Shown here piece after piece: positions 22,224 to 32,880 of a stretch of 64,000 nt of DNA. The notes below the pieces were generated by a model. The model did not search any database and was not told where the DNA came from. It saw only the letters and a list, made by a program, of their open reading frames with translations. Both the position numbers and the translations under genes were made by a program. This DNA comes from Seriola aureovittata (Eukaryota; Chordata; Actinopteri; Carangiformes; Carangidae), in assembly GCF_021018895.1 (NCBI RefSeq), contig NC_079369.1:4060694-4124693 (forward strand). Reading direction: 5' to 3'. The first letter of the stretch is position 1. Each line of letters begins with the position of its first letter.

Positions 22224-25168
22224 GTGAGTCCAAAACAAAGGTGGCTAAGTTTGTAAACATAGGATTATTGCTTTGCATTATTGTGCCAGTACAAACTGCT
22301 GTTTGAGTCTTTGAAAATGATGTCAGACAAGGTGGCTAGAGGTTTGAGTTGGGCAAGGTAATGCTTGAAAACAGTTTTTCACACACAACATACTTTTAAT
22401 GCTGCAGAGAAAGTTCTGTAAGGTATAACGAATATCTTACTTAGTACTTATGAGTTATTTAAATGGTTGCCGATGCCTTCATTACACTAAATTAGCAGCT
22501 ACTGACTAATGGAGAAGACAATATTATATTTTATTTTAAACATGAATCATTTTAGCACAGCCTCATCATCAGTCTCAGCTGTCACATCGTGTTGTGTAGG
22601 GCAAATGGATCAGTGTAAACAAACATTGAGTGCATTGCTCTACAAATGTCATGCAAATGCTAAAACTGTATGCATTCAACATGTCCTTCCAGGCTTGAAG
22701 AATTTTTGGATGAATATGCAGTCGAACAGACACATCAAGCAGTGAGTGATTGTGAATGACTTGAAGCTAGAGAAAAATGGCTTTAAATTAAGGGCTCACT
22801 CTGCAGTTTTTCCTCTTTTGAAATCCTGGAAGTGGCACCTACTGTAAAGCAGACCTGTAGTATTAATTAAATACAGAATTTTGCTAATGGCTTATAGTTG
22901 GCTAGCAGTTGGCATTTAGTTTAAGAAAAATGAATGTATGGTAAATGTTGCCTCTTTATTTAAATTCATCTAATTGGTAGACTGCTGGCTTAAGAGACTG
23001 CCAGCCATTCCACTCCTACACTTCAAGTGTTTTTCCACTGCATGGTACCGTCTCAACTCGACTCCACCATGCTGTGGAAAAGAGCTATAATAAAAGCAGG
23101 TTTAAAGTGGACCCTCGCTGACAAAGAAGGTATAACTTGGCCTTAATAGGATCAGAAGGATGGTTGTAAAAAGCATAGATGAGGAAACACAATAGAAATG
23201 AGAACATTCATTAACTGACATTCAAATATCTCAAATTGTGGACATCAGTAGCAATATAGTCACCCCAGATTTTAATCATTTTAGAATCAGCTAATTTTGG
23301 TTCACTGTAGAGCAGTGCTTGCTTGAGGTAGAGATCTCCGGAAATCCAGTGTTACCCACATTTATGATTCTTCTTTGAAGCAATACAAAGAGCCAAATGG
23401 CCTTGAACTCCTGGCCCTGTCTCCTGTTCTCATTAAGCAGTCGTACATAATATTTTCTCTTTTTTGCCTTCCTCTGGCGCCCTTCTTCTCCTTATTGATT
23501 TTTACTGCGGTTGGCAGGCAACTTAGTGGTGTATTACTGCCACCATCTGGAGTAGAGTGTGGGTCTGGAAATGTGCGTGTGTATAACAGCAGACCCACGC
23601 AGACCCCAAATGTTGTATGAATGTATAAGGTACAACTGGAGACAGGTCTGCAGCTGTCTGTGGATACAGAAAGTATGTCCGTGTCTTTATTTTGTAATGT
23701 AACACTGTTCATATTTTGTTCTGTAAAGCGGACTGTTATGTAAGCATGGTACAAGAAATAAAAAAGAAGTATGAATAGTCATTAAGATCCTGCAGACACA
23801 CAAGCATCAACCTTTCTGCGTTCTCTCTCCTCGTGTCAGACATTGAAGGACTAGCTGAGCAGCAGGATGCTTCCATTACACTGAGCAACCCAGCCTGTCT
23901 AAGAGATACTCACAAGACCATTCCTGTAATTGGCGTTAATTAACATTGCAGCTAGGAGATAAGAAGTGAGAGAAAACAATTTTAGTTATGCCTCCTGTCA
24001 ATGTTATCATCATAAGCTTAACTAATTGTTTTGATGTTGTTGTGTTTTGAAGGACTATGTTGTTTTCCTTAATTAAGGTCTCGCTGGCCTTAATTTTCAA
24101 ACCATTTGTTCATTTATACAACGGATGCATTTCTGTCTTAGTCTTTATTGTTGTGTTTGTGGCCTCACACCTGCTGTGTTTGCTTCCAAATGAGAGTAAC
24201 AATAAGCATCAACTAACTTGCACATTAAAATCCAGGCAGCAGAGGAAAGCAGCCAGTCTATCATCATATAAATTGAAGATTATATTGATTCACGTGCCAT
24301 AAATAAGCAAGCAATCAAAATGTGCTGTATTTGATGGTATAAAGGTGTATATGTCTGATCATAAATGGTAAATATCATATTTCCTGCCTTCTCAGAACGT
24401 GCCATTGCCAGACACGAGGTGGCTGAAATAGAGCAGCGTCACAGTGAAGACACTGGGCGGGAATTATCACCACTGTCAGAGAAAGATGACACGGTCATCA
24501 TCTACAACAGAGTGCCCAAGACTGCCAGCACGTCCTTCACTAACATTGCCTACGACCTGTGTGGGAAAAATCGCTTCCACGTCCTGCACATCAACACAAC
24601 CAGAAATAACCCTGTGATGTCTTTACAAGACCAGGTAAGAACACGGACCAGTGCTGCATTTAGAAGCAGCAGAACAAGCTAGAACAAGCTCATAGAGAAG
24701 TCAAAATCCCATACAAAACACGAAAGGTCAGAATTTATGACGACGTGAAATATTTTGCGAATAGTGCAAATAGTTAACTTTTTTTATACAATGGCAAATA
24801 AAAGATTAAATTAGAGCAAATTTCTGGCAAAGTACTGATGATACTGTAGTTAATACAACAAAGAAGCAAAGATTGACAAGTCCTTTGTTGGCACAGCAGA
24901 TGCTCAGCTCATGACAGGCTTGTGGCCATTTTGATCGTCTCAAATGAAAATCTGGAATTAAAAATAGCCCATTGTTGTGGCCAGAGTTGTACTGGTTGTA
25001 ACATGAAACGCTTTCACATGAATGTAAGAGCTTTACTACTAAAACTTAGAGGGGCTTTGAGCTCTGCCCCATCAATAGCCTCATCTAACATCTGTGCAAT
25101 GCAGTACTTCATAAGTTTGTTAGTTAAAGTCTCTGACTGTGAATTCTATTTTTTTACCGGCTGAGACA

Positions 25169-25203
<35 letters not shown>

Positions 25204-27686
25204 TGGTGCTGGAGACACACCTACTGTAGTGAGAACTACCACAGTGGCGGTTTTGAGGACTTTTGCAGACGTTTATGTCTGTGGACAGATTTTATCAGCG
25301 TCACATCTCTGCAGGATTTAGTCATGAAAATGTACATGTGTGTAGCTGAAATCAAAACAGGTTAGATAGTTAGAAGGTTAGGGTGGAAGGGAATTTCTTC
25401 AAATTAGGAACAAATGTCCACTTGGACTCAAGATGAACTGATTTGATTTTGGTGGGAAAGGGTCGAAGTTCAAGTTGACCTCACAAAACACGTTTTTGGC
25501 CATAACTCACGAATTCATTCACTAATTGTGACATAATTTAAGTCAAATGTCTAATAGAATAAAATTAAGTGATGACATTATATATAATAGAAATGGTGAA
25601 AGGTCAACTTCATTCTGACATCATAATGTTCTGCAAAAACACTTCTGGCCATTATTCAATGCTGTAACTCAGGAAGGGGAGATTGTGGCCGTATTTCCTG
25701 CAACTTGGCGGAGGCATACAACTGTATTTTTTTTCAAATAATTAATGAAACTGCATGAAACTCTACATTTTTTTGTTTTCCTGTATGTGCATAAAAAAAT
25801 CATTAAAAACTAGTACAGCTCACCTGCAGCCAGTCTTTTGTCTCAAGTTCTGTTTGTTGTAAATTAATGATGGATGTTCTTATGTAACTATGTGTAACAT
25901 AAAAATTACAGATGTAATCTGTGGCCCAAAACTCTGGGGCCTTGTCCAGTTATGAAGGGAGACCACTTTCGTAATGTTTGATCCTTTGTTCTCAGAGCTG
26001 TTTTCTAGTAGCAGGTAAGAGCCTGCTTCAGTCACGTGCGATCCTCAGGGATCCTCAGAGTCTGTAGGCTCAGACTGTTCATGGTGAAGGCCGACCATAA
26101 ATATGCTGCCCATATTATGCTTTTGGGGTTTATCCTTTAGTGTGGTGAAGCTGTTTTGTGCAGGTAAAAGGTCTAAGTCCATGACAAAGTGAGTTTTTCT
26201 CTCCCATAGAGAAACACTGCTCCTGAAGTGGCTGAAACACCTCGTTTGTGTTCCAGGCTTTTCTTCGTTGTCCCCATGAAACACATTCGCATAGTGCCCG
26301 CCTACCGGCTAGTTTGGCATTCCCTCAGGTTAGAGCGGATATCAAGAAGACGCTGTTCTTTTTTTTTTTCTGTGTGAACGAAAATTCCCTTTCTATACAA
26401 ATAACCGACGGTGCTGGTTTCCTGTTGAGTCATTTGGTGACAGAAGAATAACATTTTGCTTGCAACGTTAGCTTTTGTATTAAGTTTTATATACGGATTG
26501 CGAGTGAAAGAATAATACCACCGTTATGTCACACAATAAGCAGGTAATGGGTGTTATATTTAGAGCAGAGACGCCCTGCTGTCGCTGCGGATGTTCATGC
26601 TGTCCACTCTCATATTCCGGATCACATTCAGACTCCAATATGTACGGATGGATCTGAGAAGCTGCCATTTCCAATCAATTATATTATGTTACTTAGTTTC
26701 ACAGTTTTGCTTTCAGATCCTCCACACTGGTAAGAGGATGAGGCAGTGCTCACGTGTTTTAAAAAAAAAAAAAAAAAAAAACTGAATCATGAAAAGCTAC
26801 TCTAGTGAAGTCCAAGGATAAAAATAAAGAACTGGAATTGAGCACAATAGATCCCCTTTAATGTAACTGTAGAATATTGGAGCAGGTGGGACAACGTGAG
26901 GAATAGTTGCCAACCATTAATTCCTTGTTTTGCATTGTTGAACAGAGTTGTATCTTTGTCCTGCATTGTTCATCCAATATGTAAATGAAAATCAGCAGGT
27001 TAACCTTATAGTTATAGTTTCATGACGGAACCAAAACAATAAAAACAAAACAAATGACTTTCTGACTTCTAGAGCCCAACCGATTTTATCGGTTTGCTTA
27101 TCACAGATATATCTGTATCGGCCCGTATATTCTCCGATATGCGCTGATATGATTACTTTTATTAAGAAGCAATAATGCAGTGGAAATGCTCGGGTCAAGT
27201 TATATAGATCCTTTTGTTTTCATTCAAGTTAAATATATATAGATATATAATATATACACATTTGTTCTTATGTTTTTTATTTATAGTTATTTATTGTTAT
27301 AGTTATTTTATTTAATTCCCAGCGAAGTTTACAGTTTCAGTGCACTGATGTCATTTTGGACAATAAAGTGTATTGTTAAACTGTAAAATGTCCTGCTTTT
27401 TATATATATTTATATATTTATATATATATATCGGCTGGTATATTGATATCGGAATTATTTTACTCCTTCATATCGGCATTGGCCCCAATACTCCAATATA
27501 GGTCGGGCTCTACTGACTTGGCTAGAGAGAGACAGAGAGAGAGAGAGATAAAAGTTGTGTCTCAGTATTTTTCCCCCATTTTTATTTCCACAGTTAACAT
27601 ATTAAAAAATGTTTTGATTGGAAGAGAGTTTGTGTCTTGTTCCTGTAAATACACAGACTGTGCATGTTGTAAAAAAAAGCTCCACA

Positions 27687-27737
<51 letters not shown>

Positions 27738-27747
27738 CGCGCGCGTG

Positions 27748-27803
<56 letters not shown>

Positions 27804-30800
27804 TGGCTGTGTGGCAGCAGCAGCACACATTACTGCCTCTGTTACACTGGGTGCATTTATACTGCTGTTAGTGCAGCTTAGGACACATACTGTAAATGCC
27901 CCAAAGCTATGCTAGTGTTATTTTTGGCTGCTTGTGCCAAGGTAATATCCTGTCTGCCATCTCACAAACAGTCTGCCTCCTCTGCACATGATGAAACAGA
28001 GCTGAGGGGAAAGAATCATTCTGCTGCTACATCACAGTCCAACTCATTTTACCACAGGAACATTCACATTTGTTTCCAGTAATAGCATTTAGCTTGGCCA
28101 ACACTGGCGAATATGTTTTACTTTGTCATACTTTTTACTCTCTCGAACCGCAGAGTGTGTGTCAAAGATAACAGTAATAGATGGAGGCGGCGTGCTCATC
28201 TGTGGAGAGCCTATTCACAGTTAAATGGGCATCGGGTGGAAATTAGTTCAGTTTGATTTTAACTGATGAAATTTGTACTTCAGGGCATATTTTATGTGAG
28301 ACATTAAACGGCTGTTGAAACATGCCTTTATCATTTTGATCCAAGAATTGCAGCAAAAAAATATATTGTAAATTGAAGAACTGTGATTATAAGTGCTATT
28401 GACACAGAGCATCGTTTCTGTTGATGACTCAGGTCACTTCTCACAATCCTTTATACCATCACTTTGATTTTCTCACTAAACCTTTCCTCTTAGTGTCCTG
28501 TGCAAGAGATGCTCTGAGTTGAAAAGGATGTTGATTCGCCTTTAAGTTGCCTTCAGTCGTTTACCTGCAGCAGTGAGTGGTGTAGTACTGCGTGACTTTT
28601 TTCATCATACAGCCCAACCTACCTTTTTGAAAAGACACTGTTGGGGGCAAAGTTGTAACTACTTAGTTTCAAACTAAACTTTATTCTGACTTCATTCATT
28701 TTATACCCTCGTCCTGATCTGTGTCTCGCCACATTTTACTGCAGAGGTCTACAGCGAGTCACTTGGACATCATGCTTTGGTTTTTGTCCTGACATGCTGT
28801 GTGAATTGTAAGATCATACATACATTCAACTGTGTCCAATCAATTCAGTTCCCACAGGTGGACTTCAGCCCAGTTCTAGACACATCTCAATTACAACTAA
28901 AGCAAACAGGAGGCACCTGACCACAGTTTGGAGCCACAGCAAAGGCTCTGAAATCTTTTTATGAATAGAGTTCAGTTTTTTTTAAATAAATTTGCAGAAT
29001 AAATAAAATGTGCCGAAAGTGAAGAAGTGTGAATACTTTCTAAAGCCACCTGCACAGACTGCAGCCTTTATAACGTGTGAAAATACGAATAGTCACAGTC
29101 TTTTTAGTAAAAATACAAATGAATCAGTCTTCTCTGGTTACTTTGTTTTGTTGTTGCTGTGCTTTTCCATTTCCTGCAGTTTCCCTTCTGCCTCCGTAAT
29201 TAGTTTCCATTATCTTTGGCTACAGGTGCGCTTTGTCAGGAACGTCACCTCGTGGAGAGAGATGAAGCCCGGCTTCTACCACGGCCATGTAGCTTATCTG
29301 GACTTCTCAAAGTAAGGCCCTTCATTTCCTGTAATGCCATTAATATCCAGATTAGTTACAAACAGTTAGCAGAGCAGATAAAGGGAGGTCATGTATTGAC
29401 TGCTAACGCGCGCTTTAGTGTTGATTAATAGCATTGTTGTACTTATCTCCCCTGACACTATCATTTCAATGATCACAGGTAATTATCCTAATGGTCTAAG
29501 TGTTATTCAGTGAGAGGGATCCTGTTAAGTTGCAGTCTCAGTCCTCCCTGATGCTGCCGCTAATGGAAAAACTGATTCCTAAGTGGAATAAACACACTAT
29601 AAGCTTGGTATATAAAGGTCTTATGTCATTTGGTTTTTCAACCAGTGTCAGTTCATTGTAAGTAGAATCTTTAAAAAAACATGTCGACCCTTTTCTTTTT
29701 GTCTAGATATGGTGTGAAGGGTAAACCCATGTACATAAACGTGGTGCGAGACCCTATAGAGCGGCTGGTGTCCTATTACTACTTCCTGCGTTTTGGAGAC
29801 GACTACAGACCCGGCCTTCGACGACGAAAACAAGGGGACAAAAGGGTCTTTATTTCCAGCTCATCATTCTCTCTTGTTAATCTTTTGTTTGACGACCCTG
29901 TAGGCGTTTTGTTGTCAGCACACTGATTCACCAGAGCAAGTGTTTGTGTTGTCTTTCAGACCTTTGATGAGTGCGTGTCATCAGGCGGATCTGACTGTGC
30001 TCCCGAGAAACTCTGGCTGCAGATCCCCTTCTTCTGTGGCCACCACTCAGAGTGCTGGTGAGTCGGCTGCAGCTGCGCACACACTCGACAGTAAATGCAC
30101 ATTAAACTAATTGTCATCCCCCGCCACCGTGGTACATGATCCATGGAGCATTATGTCGTCGCGCTGGCGTCTGCGACTCTGTAGACACGCTCCTGTGAAC
30201 ACAATAACTCAAAACCTATATGTAGTAGGAACTTCATACCTGCACCACAGGCGGTGTCCCATATGACGTAGGTGATGTGATTAGATTTTTGAGAACCTTC
30301 TGCATAAATCTGCATATTCATGAGGGAACAGTGATTACTCAGAAATTTGCTGTAACGCCTCAACACTTCAAGCTAACAAGTTCAGACTGACTCCAGATAT
30401 GAAGTGTGCAATGACAAACATGTTTGTGTAAAAAATCTCTGCTAATTAATGAGCTAATAAGCTTGATTAGGAGGAAACTGATTTTTTTTTTTTTCTTTTT
30501 CACAATACCTCAAGAACAATACATGGTAGAAAGTTCGTACTTACACCACAGGTGCTCCATATGGAATAGATGATTTGATTTAGATTTTGGTGTGCCTTGT
30601 TGCATATATTTGCATATTAATGAGGTGAAAGTGGAGATCATGGCGTGATGTAAGGCAATCCAAGTGTCTCTTGTTTTTATTTCCAAATTGTGATTTGCAT
30701 GTGTGTCAAATGTGAGCTCAGTTTTTATGAAAAACAAAAAAGTAACTACTCAAGTTGACTTTTCTTAAACTGAAAAAAAAAGATGCCAAGAAAACCAACA

Positions 30801-31754
30801 GTAGCTGCATTGTTTTTATCTGTGCTATGAATGTAGAAACAAGATATGTTCAGTATAGTCTTGTTTAAATATCATACGAATAGAAACAGAAAATAATTGC
30901 AGTATAAATTGCATCACAACATATATATATGTATTTTCCTCAGTTCAGCCCTACAGCACATAGTGAAACTAATCATGGAGCATTCAGCATCAGCAGCACA
31001 TGGCAAACAGAGACACCTCACTGAATTTCATCTGCCCATACATCAGGTAGAAACGCCGACCTGACTGATCTCAGATGTACAGGTAGCACTTTATGTTCAG
31101 TGTAGGGCTGGGGGAATAATCTAATTTTATTTTTCGATTGTGAGTTTGGCTTCCAACGATTATGAAAACAAGATAATCGAGATAAAACGATTATTGCCCT
31201 GCATTCTGTTTTGCACCAAAGTGATCTCAATATTGATCAAAATAAAAACTGTGAGCTCTGTGTGCAGGAACGCCGGCAGTAGATGGGCCCTGGAACAGGC
31301 CAAATACAACCTGGTGAATGAGTACCTGCTGGTTGGAGTCACCGAGGAGCTGGAGGACTTCATTATGATCCTGGAAGCAGCGCTGCCACGCTTCTTCAAG
31401 GGGGCCACCGAGCTCTACAAGACAGGTACCGACACAGCATACCACAGCATTCATTTCGCTCCCCTACCAATCAGTAGTAACCCTGTGTTGCCCAGAACTG
31501 ACAGACTCATTACACTGTCTCATGTTACTCCAGGAAAGAAATCCCATCTGCGAAAGACCACTGAGAAGAAGCCTCCCACCAAAGAGACAATAGCCAAGCT
31601 GCAGCAGTCTGACATCTGGAAAATCGAAAATGAGTTTTACGAGTTCGCACTCGAACAATTTCAGTTTGTGCGTGCTCACGCTGTCAGGGAGAAGGACGGA
31701 GAACTTTATGTCCTGGCCCAGAGTTTCTTCTATGAAAAGATCTACCCAAAGTGA
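22100..31754 (+). CDS. hs2st1: heparan sulfate 2-O-sulfotransferase 1 (spliced, 7 coding exons)
   Basis: This is a Golgi type II membrane enzyme that moves sulfate from PAPS to the 2-OH of iduronic (and some glucuronic) acid in heparan sulfate, which affects FGF and Wnt signalling. Exons 22100-22223, 24396-24634, 29226-29311, 29707-29845, 29960-30057, 31268-31425 and 31534-31754 join to 1065 nt, or 354 aa; human HS2ST1 is 356 aa. It has a signal anchor at about 12-28 and a short coiled stem. The PAPS 5'-phosphosulfate loop RVPKTASTS carries K83. H140 and H142 lie in [11 protein letters not shown], and R164 and S172 in [20 protein letters not shown]. Cysteines C201/C209 and C222/C228 match the known disulfides, R288 is present, and N-glycosylation sequons fall at N108 and N127. 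Teleosts can carry a and b copies; I cannot tell which this is. Confidence 0.97.
22224..24395 (+). other. hs2st1: hs2st1 intron 1
   Basis: A 2.17-kb GT-AG intron. 23030-23100 has a phrase (TTCCACTGCATGGTACC) known from fish repeats. 23820-24040 is a low-repeat block with GGCGTTAATTAACATTG that may be conserved. No genes inside. Confidence 0.6.
24396..24634 (+). CDS. hs2st1: hs2st1 exon 2
   Basis: Codes for residues 42-121: the rest of the coiled stem, then [20 protein letters not shown] with the PAPS-binding K83, and the N108 sequon (NTT). The acceptor is TTCTCAG and the donor is GTAAGA at 24635. The stem part (about residues 57-73) is the least human-like region. Confidence 0.95.
25169..25205 (+). 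repeat. (GTGC)n microsatellite in hs2st1 intron 2
   Basis: About nine tandem GTGC/GCGT units, creating chance Arg/Ala/Cys/Val frames. Confidence 0.95.
25440..25740. repeat. teleost interspersed repeat in hs2st1 intron 2
   Basis: Has phrases I recognise from an abundant fish repeat: GGCCATAACTCACGAATTC, TCATAATGTTCTGCAAAAAC and GCTGTAACTCAGGAAGG, ending GGCGGAGGCATACAACTG. Degenerate, with no coding capacity. Confidence 0.5.
26100..26861. mobile_element. degenerate piggyBac-like MITE in hs2st1 intron 2
   Basis: The right end reads CACAATAGATCCCCTTTAA and ends in TTAA at 26858-26861. The left end has the related ATATTATGCTTTTGGGG. The interior phrases (GTAAAAGGTCTAAGTCCA, ACACTGCTCCTGAAGTGGCT, CTACCGGCTAGTTTGGC) match an abundant teleost MITE as I remember it. 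The left terminus is worn, so the start is approximate. A 20-A run lies at about 26760-26780. Confidence 0.55.
27070..27512. mobile_element. hAT-type MITE with 8-bp target duplication
   Basis: The left end is TAGAGCCCAACC. The right end, on the other strand, is TAGAGCCCGACC, with one mismatch. The flanks are CTGACTTC (27062-27069) and CTGACTTG (27513-27520), an 8-bp target duplication with one change, as expected of hAT elements. The interior is built from TATCGG/CCGATA phrases and an AT-rich core, with no transposase. Confidence 0.8.
27521..27550. repeat. (GA)n simple repeat
   Basis: Short run of GAGAGA directly beside the hAT-type element's right target duplication. Confidence 0.8.
27689..27805 (+). 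repeat. compound (GT)n-(GC)n-(GTGC)n microsatellite
   Basis: About 40 bp of GT, then about 17 bp of pure GC alternation (27729-27745), then about 60 bp of GTGC units, all alternating purine-pyrimidine. It produces spurious Cys-Val / His-Thr frames on both strands. Confidence 0.97.
28825..29056. mobile_element. Tc1/mariner-like transposon remnant
   Basis: Contains TGTCCAATCAATTCAGTT, CACAGGTGGACT, AATAAATTTGCAGAATAA and GTGTGAATACTTTCTAAAGC, close to the 3' part and terminal repeat of Tc1-like elements common in fish. It is shortened inside and non-coding. It ends about 170 bp before hs2st1 exon 3. Confidence 0.55.
29226..29311 (+). CDS. hs2st1: hs2st1 exon 3
   Basis: An 86-nt exon coding for residues 122-149 plus two bases. 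It carries the [11 protein letters not shown] motif with H140 and H142 (the catalytic histidine pair) and the N127 sequon. It follows a 4.6-kb intron packed with repeats. The donor is GTAAGG at 29312. Confidence 0.94.
29707..29845 (+). CDS. hs2st1: hs2st1 exon 4
   Basis: A 139-nt exon coding for residues 150-196, including the 3'-phosphate-binding R164 and S172 in RDPIERLVS and the conserved [15 protein letters not shown]. The only donor that keeps homology and frame is GTCTTT at 29846, a poor match to the GTRAGT consensus. The intron that follows is 114 bp. Confidence 0.92.
29960..30057 (+). CDS. hs2st1: hs2st1 exon 5
   Basis: A 98-nt exon coding for residues 197-228 plus two bases. It holds all four disulfide cysteines, in the motifs CVSSGGSDC and CGHHSEC. 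The acceptor is TCTTTCAG and the donor is GTGAGT at 30058. Confidence 0.94.
30198..30345 (+). repeat. intron 5 direct repeat, copy 1
   Basis: A diverged partner of 30500-30650. Both carry CACAATAACTCAA/CACAATACCTCAAG, a GTAGxAACTTC/GTAGAAAGTTC segment, CACCACAGG, CCATATG, GTGATTAGATTTT/GATTTAGATTTT and TGCATATT(C/A)ATGAGG in the same order. Possibly two hits of one element. Confidence 0.65.
30500..30650 (+). repeat. intron 5 direct repeat, copy 2
   Basis: Second copy of the motif series listed for 30198-30345, about 300 bp downstream in the same orientation. Confidence 0.65.
31103..31225. mobile_element. hAT-like terminal fragment in intron 5
   Basis: Begins TAGGGCTGGGGGAATAATC, with ATTTTCGATTG, CAACGATTATGAAAAC and ATAATCGAGATAAAACG. 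This matches the terminal segment of a teleost hAT-type family (TAGGGCTGGGCGAT...). Only one end is present. It finishes about 40 bp before hs2st1 exon 6. Confidence 0.5.
31268..31425 (+). CDS. hs2st1: hs2st1 exon 6
   Basis: A 158-nt exon coding for residues 229-281 plus one base, including NLVNEY-like and [12 protein letters not shown] stretches typical of the sulfotransferase fold. The donor is GTACCG at 31426. The next intron is 108 bp and has no in-frame stop. Confidence 0.94.
31534..31754 (+). CDS. hs2st1: hs2st1 exon 7 (last coding exon)
   Basis: Codes for the C-terminal residues 282-354, starting [13 protein letters not shown] with the substrate-contacting R288 and ending FFYEKIYPK before TGA at 31752-31754. 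The human protein carries two more residues after the same PK. Confidence 0.95.
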
Positions 31755-32880
31755 ACTGAAAATGTAGCCAGAAAATAGTGACAAGGGCTGAACAGGCAGA
31801 AACTCTTATTTAGAAGTCGTAGACACTGGGACGCAACGAGAGACACTAAGTGGTGCAGGTTGATGCCGGATTTATTTTTCCTGTAATCCCACTTTTACTG
31901 GGATTCTAATTTTCACCCTCTTATGGTACAGAAAAGCCTTTTCAGTCTGTACAGTGGAGTTTCTACAAGGAATGTGTCTATGTTTTTTTTTTATTGCTGT
32001 GCAGCTGTTGAGAAAATCTAACACGGATAAACTATCAGTCTGAGCTGTGAGAAACATTTTCTGCTGAAATAGATACTGAATGTGGTACATTTCAACACCA
32101 AAACGCAAGAATCACAAGGATTATTATTATTAAGTTGTGTTTTTTTGGTTTTTTTGGGGTGGACCATTGAGATAAAAACAGAAAACACTAGTTCAACAAG
32201 TCTAAAACCACATTTTAAAGTATCTTCTGGGCAAAACAAGCTCATCCGGTTTATGTAATTTGTTTTTTTTTTTGCACAGTCCATTTAAGGTGCACCAGTA
32301 CTTGTTTACAAATTACAGAATATGTAACTGTTACAAAACACAGCAGAGGAACCGAGGAGAATCTGTACGGACTGTGTTAATATGCAGTGGTTTGTTTTTG
32401 GACCAAACGGTAGCGACAGAAAATAGATCGGACCATTGCATCCCTTGGTGCGTGACTAGTAATTTTTTATCCCACTGAGATGTTCTCAATTTTTAGACAT
32501 GTTTAACACATTGTATCAATATTTTATCACAGAAATAATGATGAGCCTATTTGATATAACTGATTGCTGCTGTTTTTTAGCCTGTGAAAGGACCACGTTG
32601 AGCAGGAGAAAGGTATTAATCAACAGTGAATACGATGTTTGAGCACAGGGTTTAACAGCTTTGACTTGGCCACAGGGTTATTTCCAGCAGCTTAGAAAGT
32701 GGAGTTGAGAGGTAGAAGTGATAGTGCCTTTATTACAATATATAGGACAATTTATTTTGTTTTCATTTTCCAGTGGTTCTACAATCATGTTCCTTCTTAT
32801 TTTGGTGTATCTTTATGAACTGCATTTCCTGTTTTGTTGTGTTTTTACACCCACCACACTAACAGCCTAAACATAAATAC
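31755..32880 (+). other. hs2st1: hs2st1 3' flank, probably 3' UTR
   Basis: AT-rich, T-run-bearing sequence follows the stop without other coding signs. I found no canonical AATAAA in the first 1.1 kb, so the 3' end cannot be placed. A CATAAA variant occurs near 32870. Confidence 0.35.

Noticed and set aside
27443..27915. Frames of 74-142 codons rich in Arg-Ala-Cys-Val or Thr-His
   Set aside because: Produced by the GT/GC/GTGC microsatellite.
31140..31267. Open frame extending hs2st1 exon 6 upstream
   Set aside because: The acceptor TGTGCAG at 31261-31267 and homology place the exon start at 31268; the extension reads through a hAT-like fragment.
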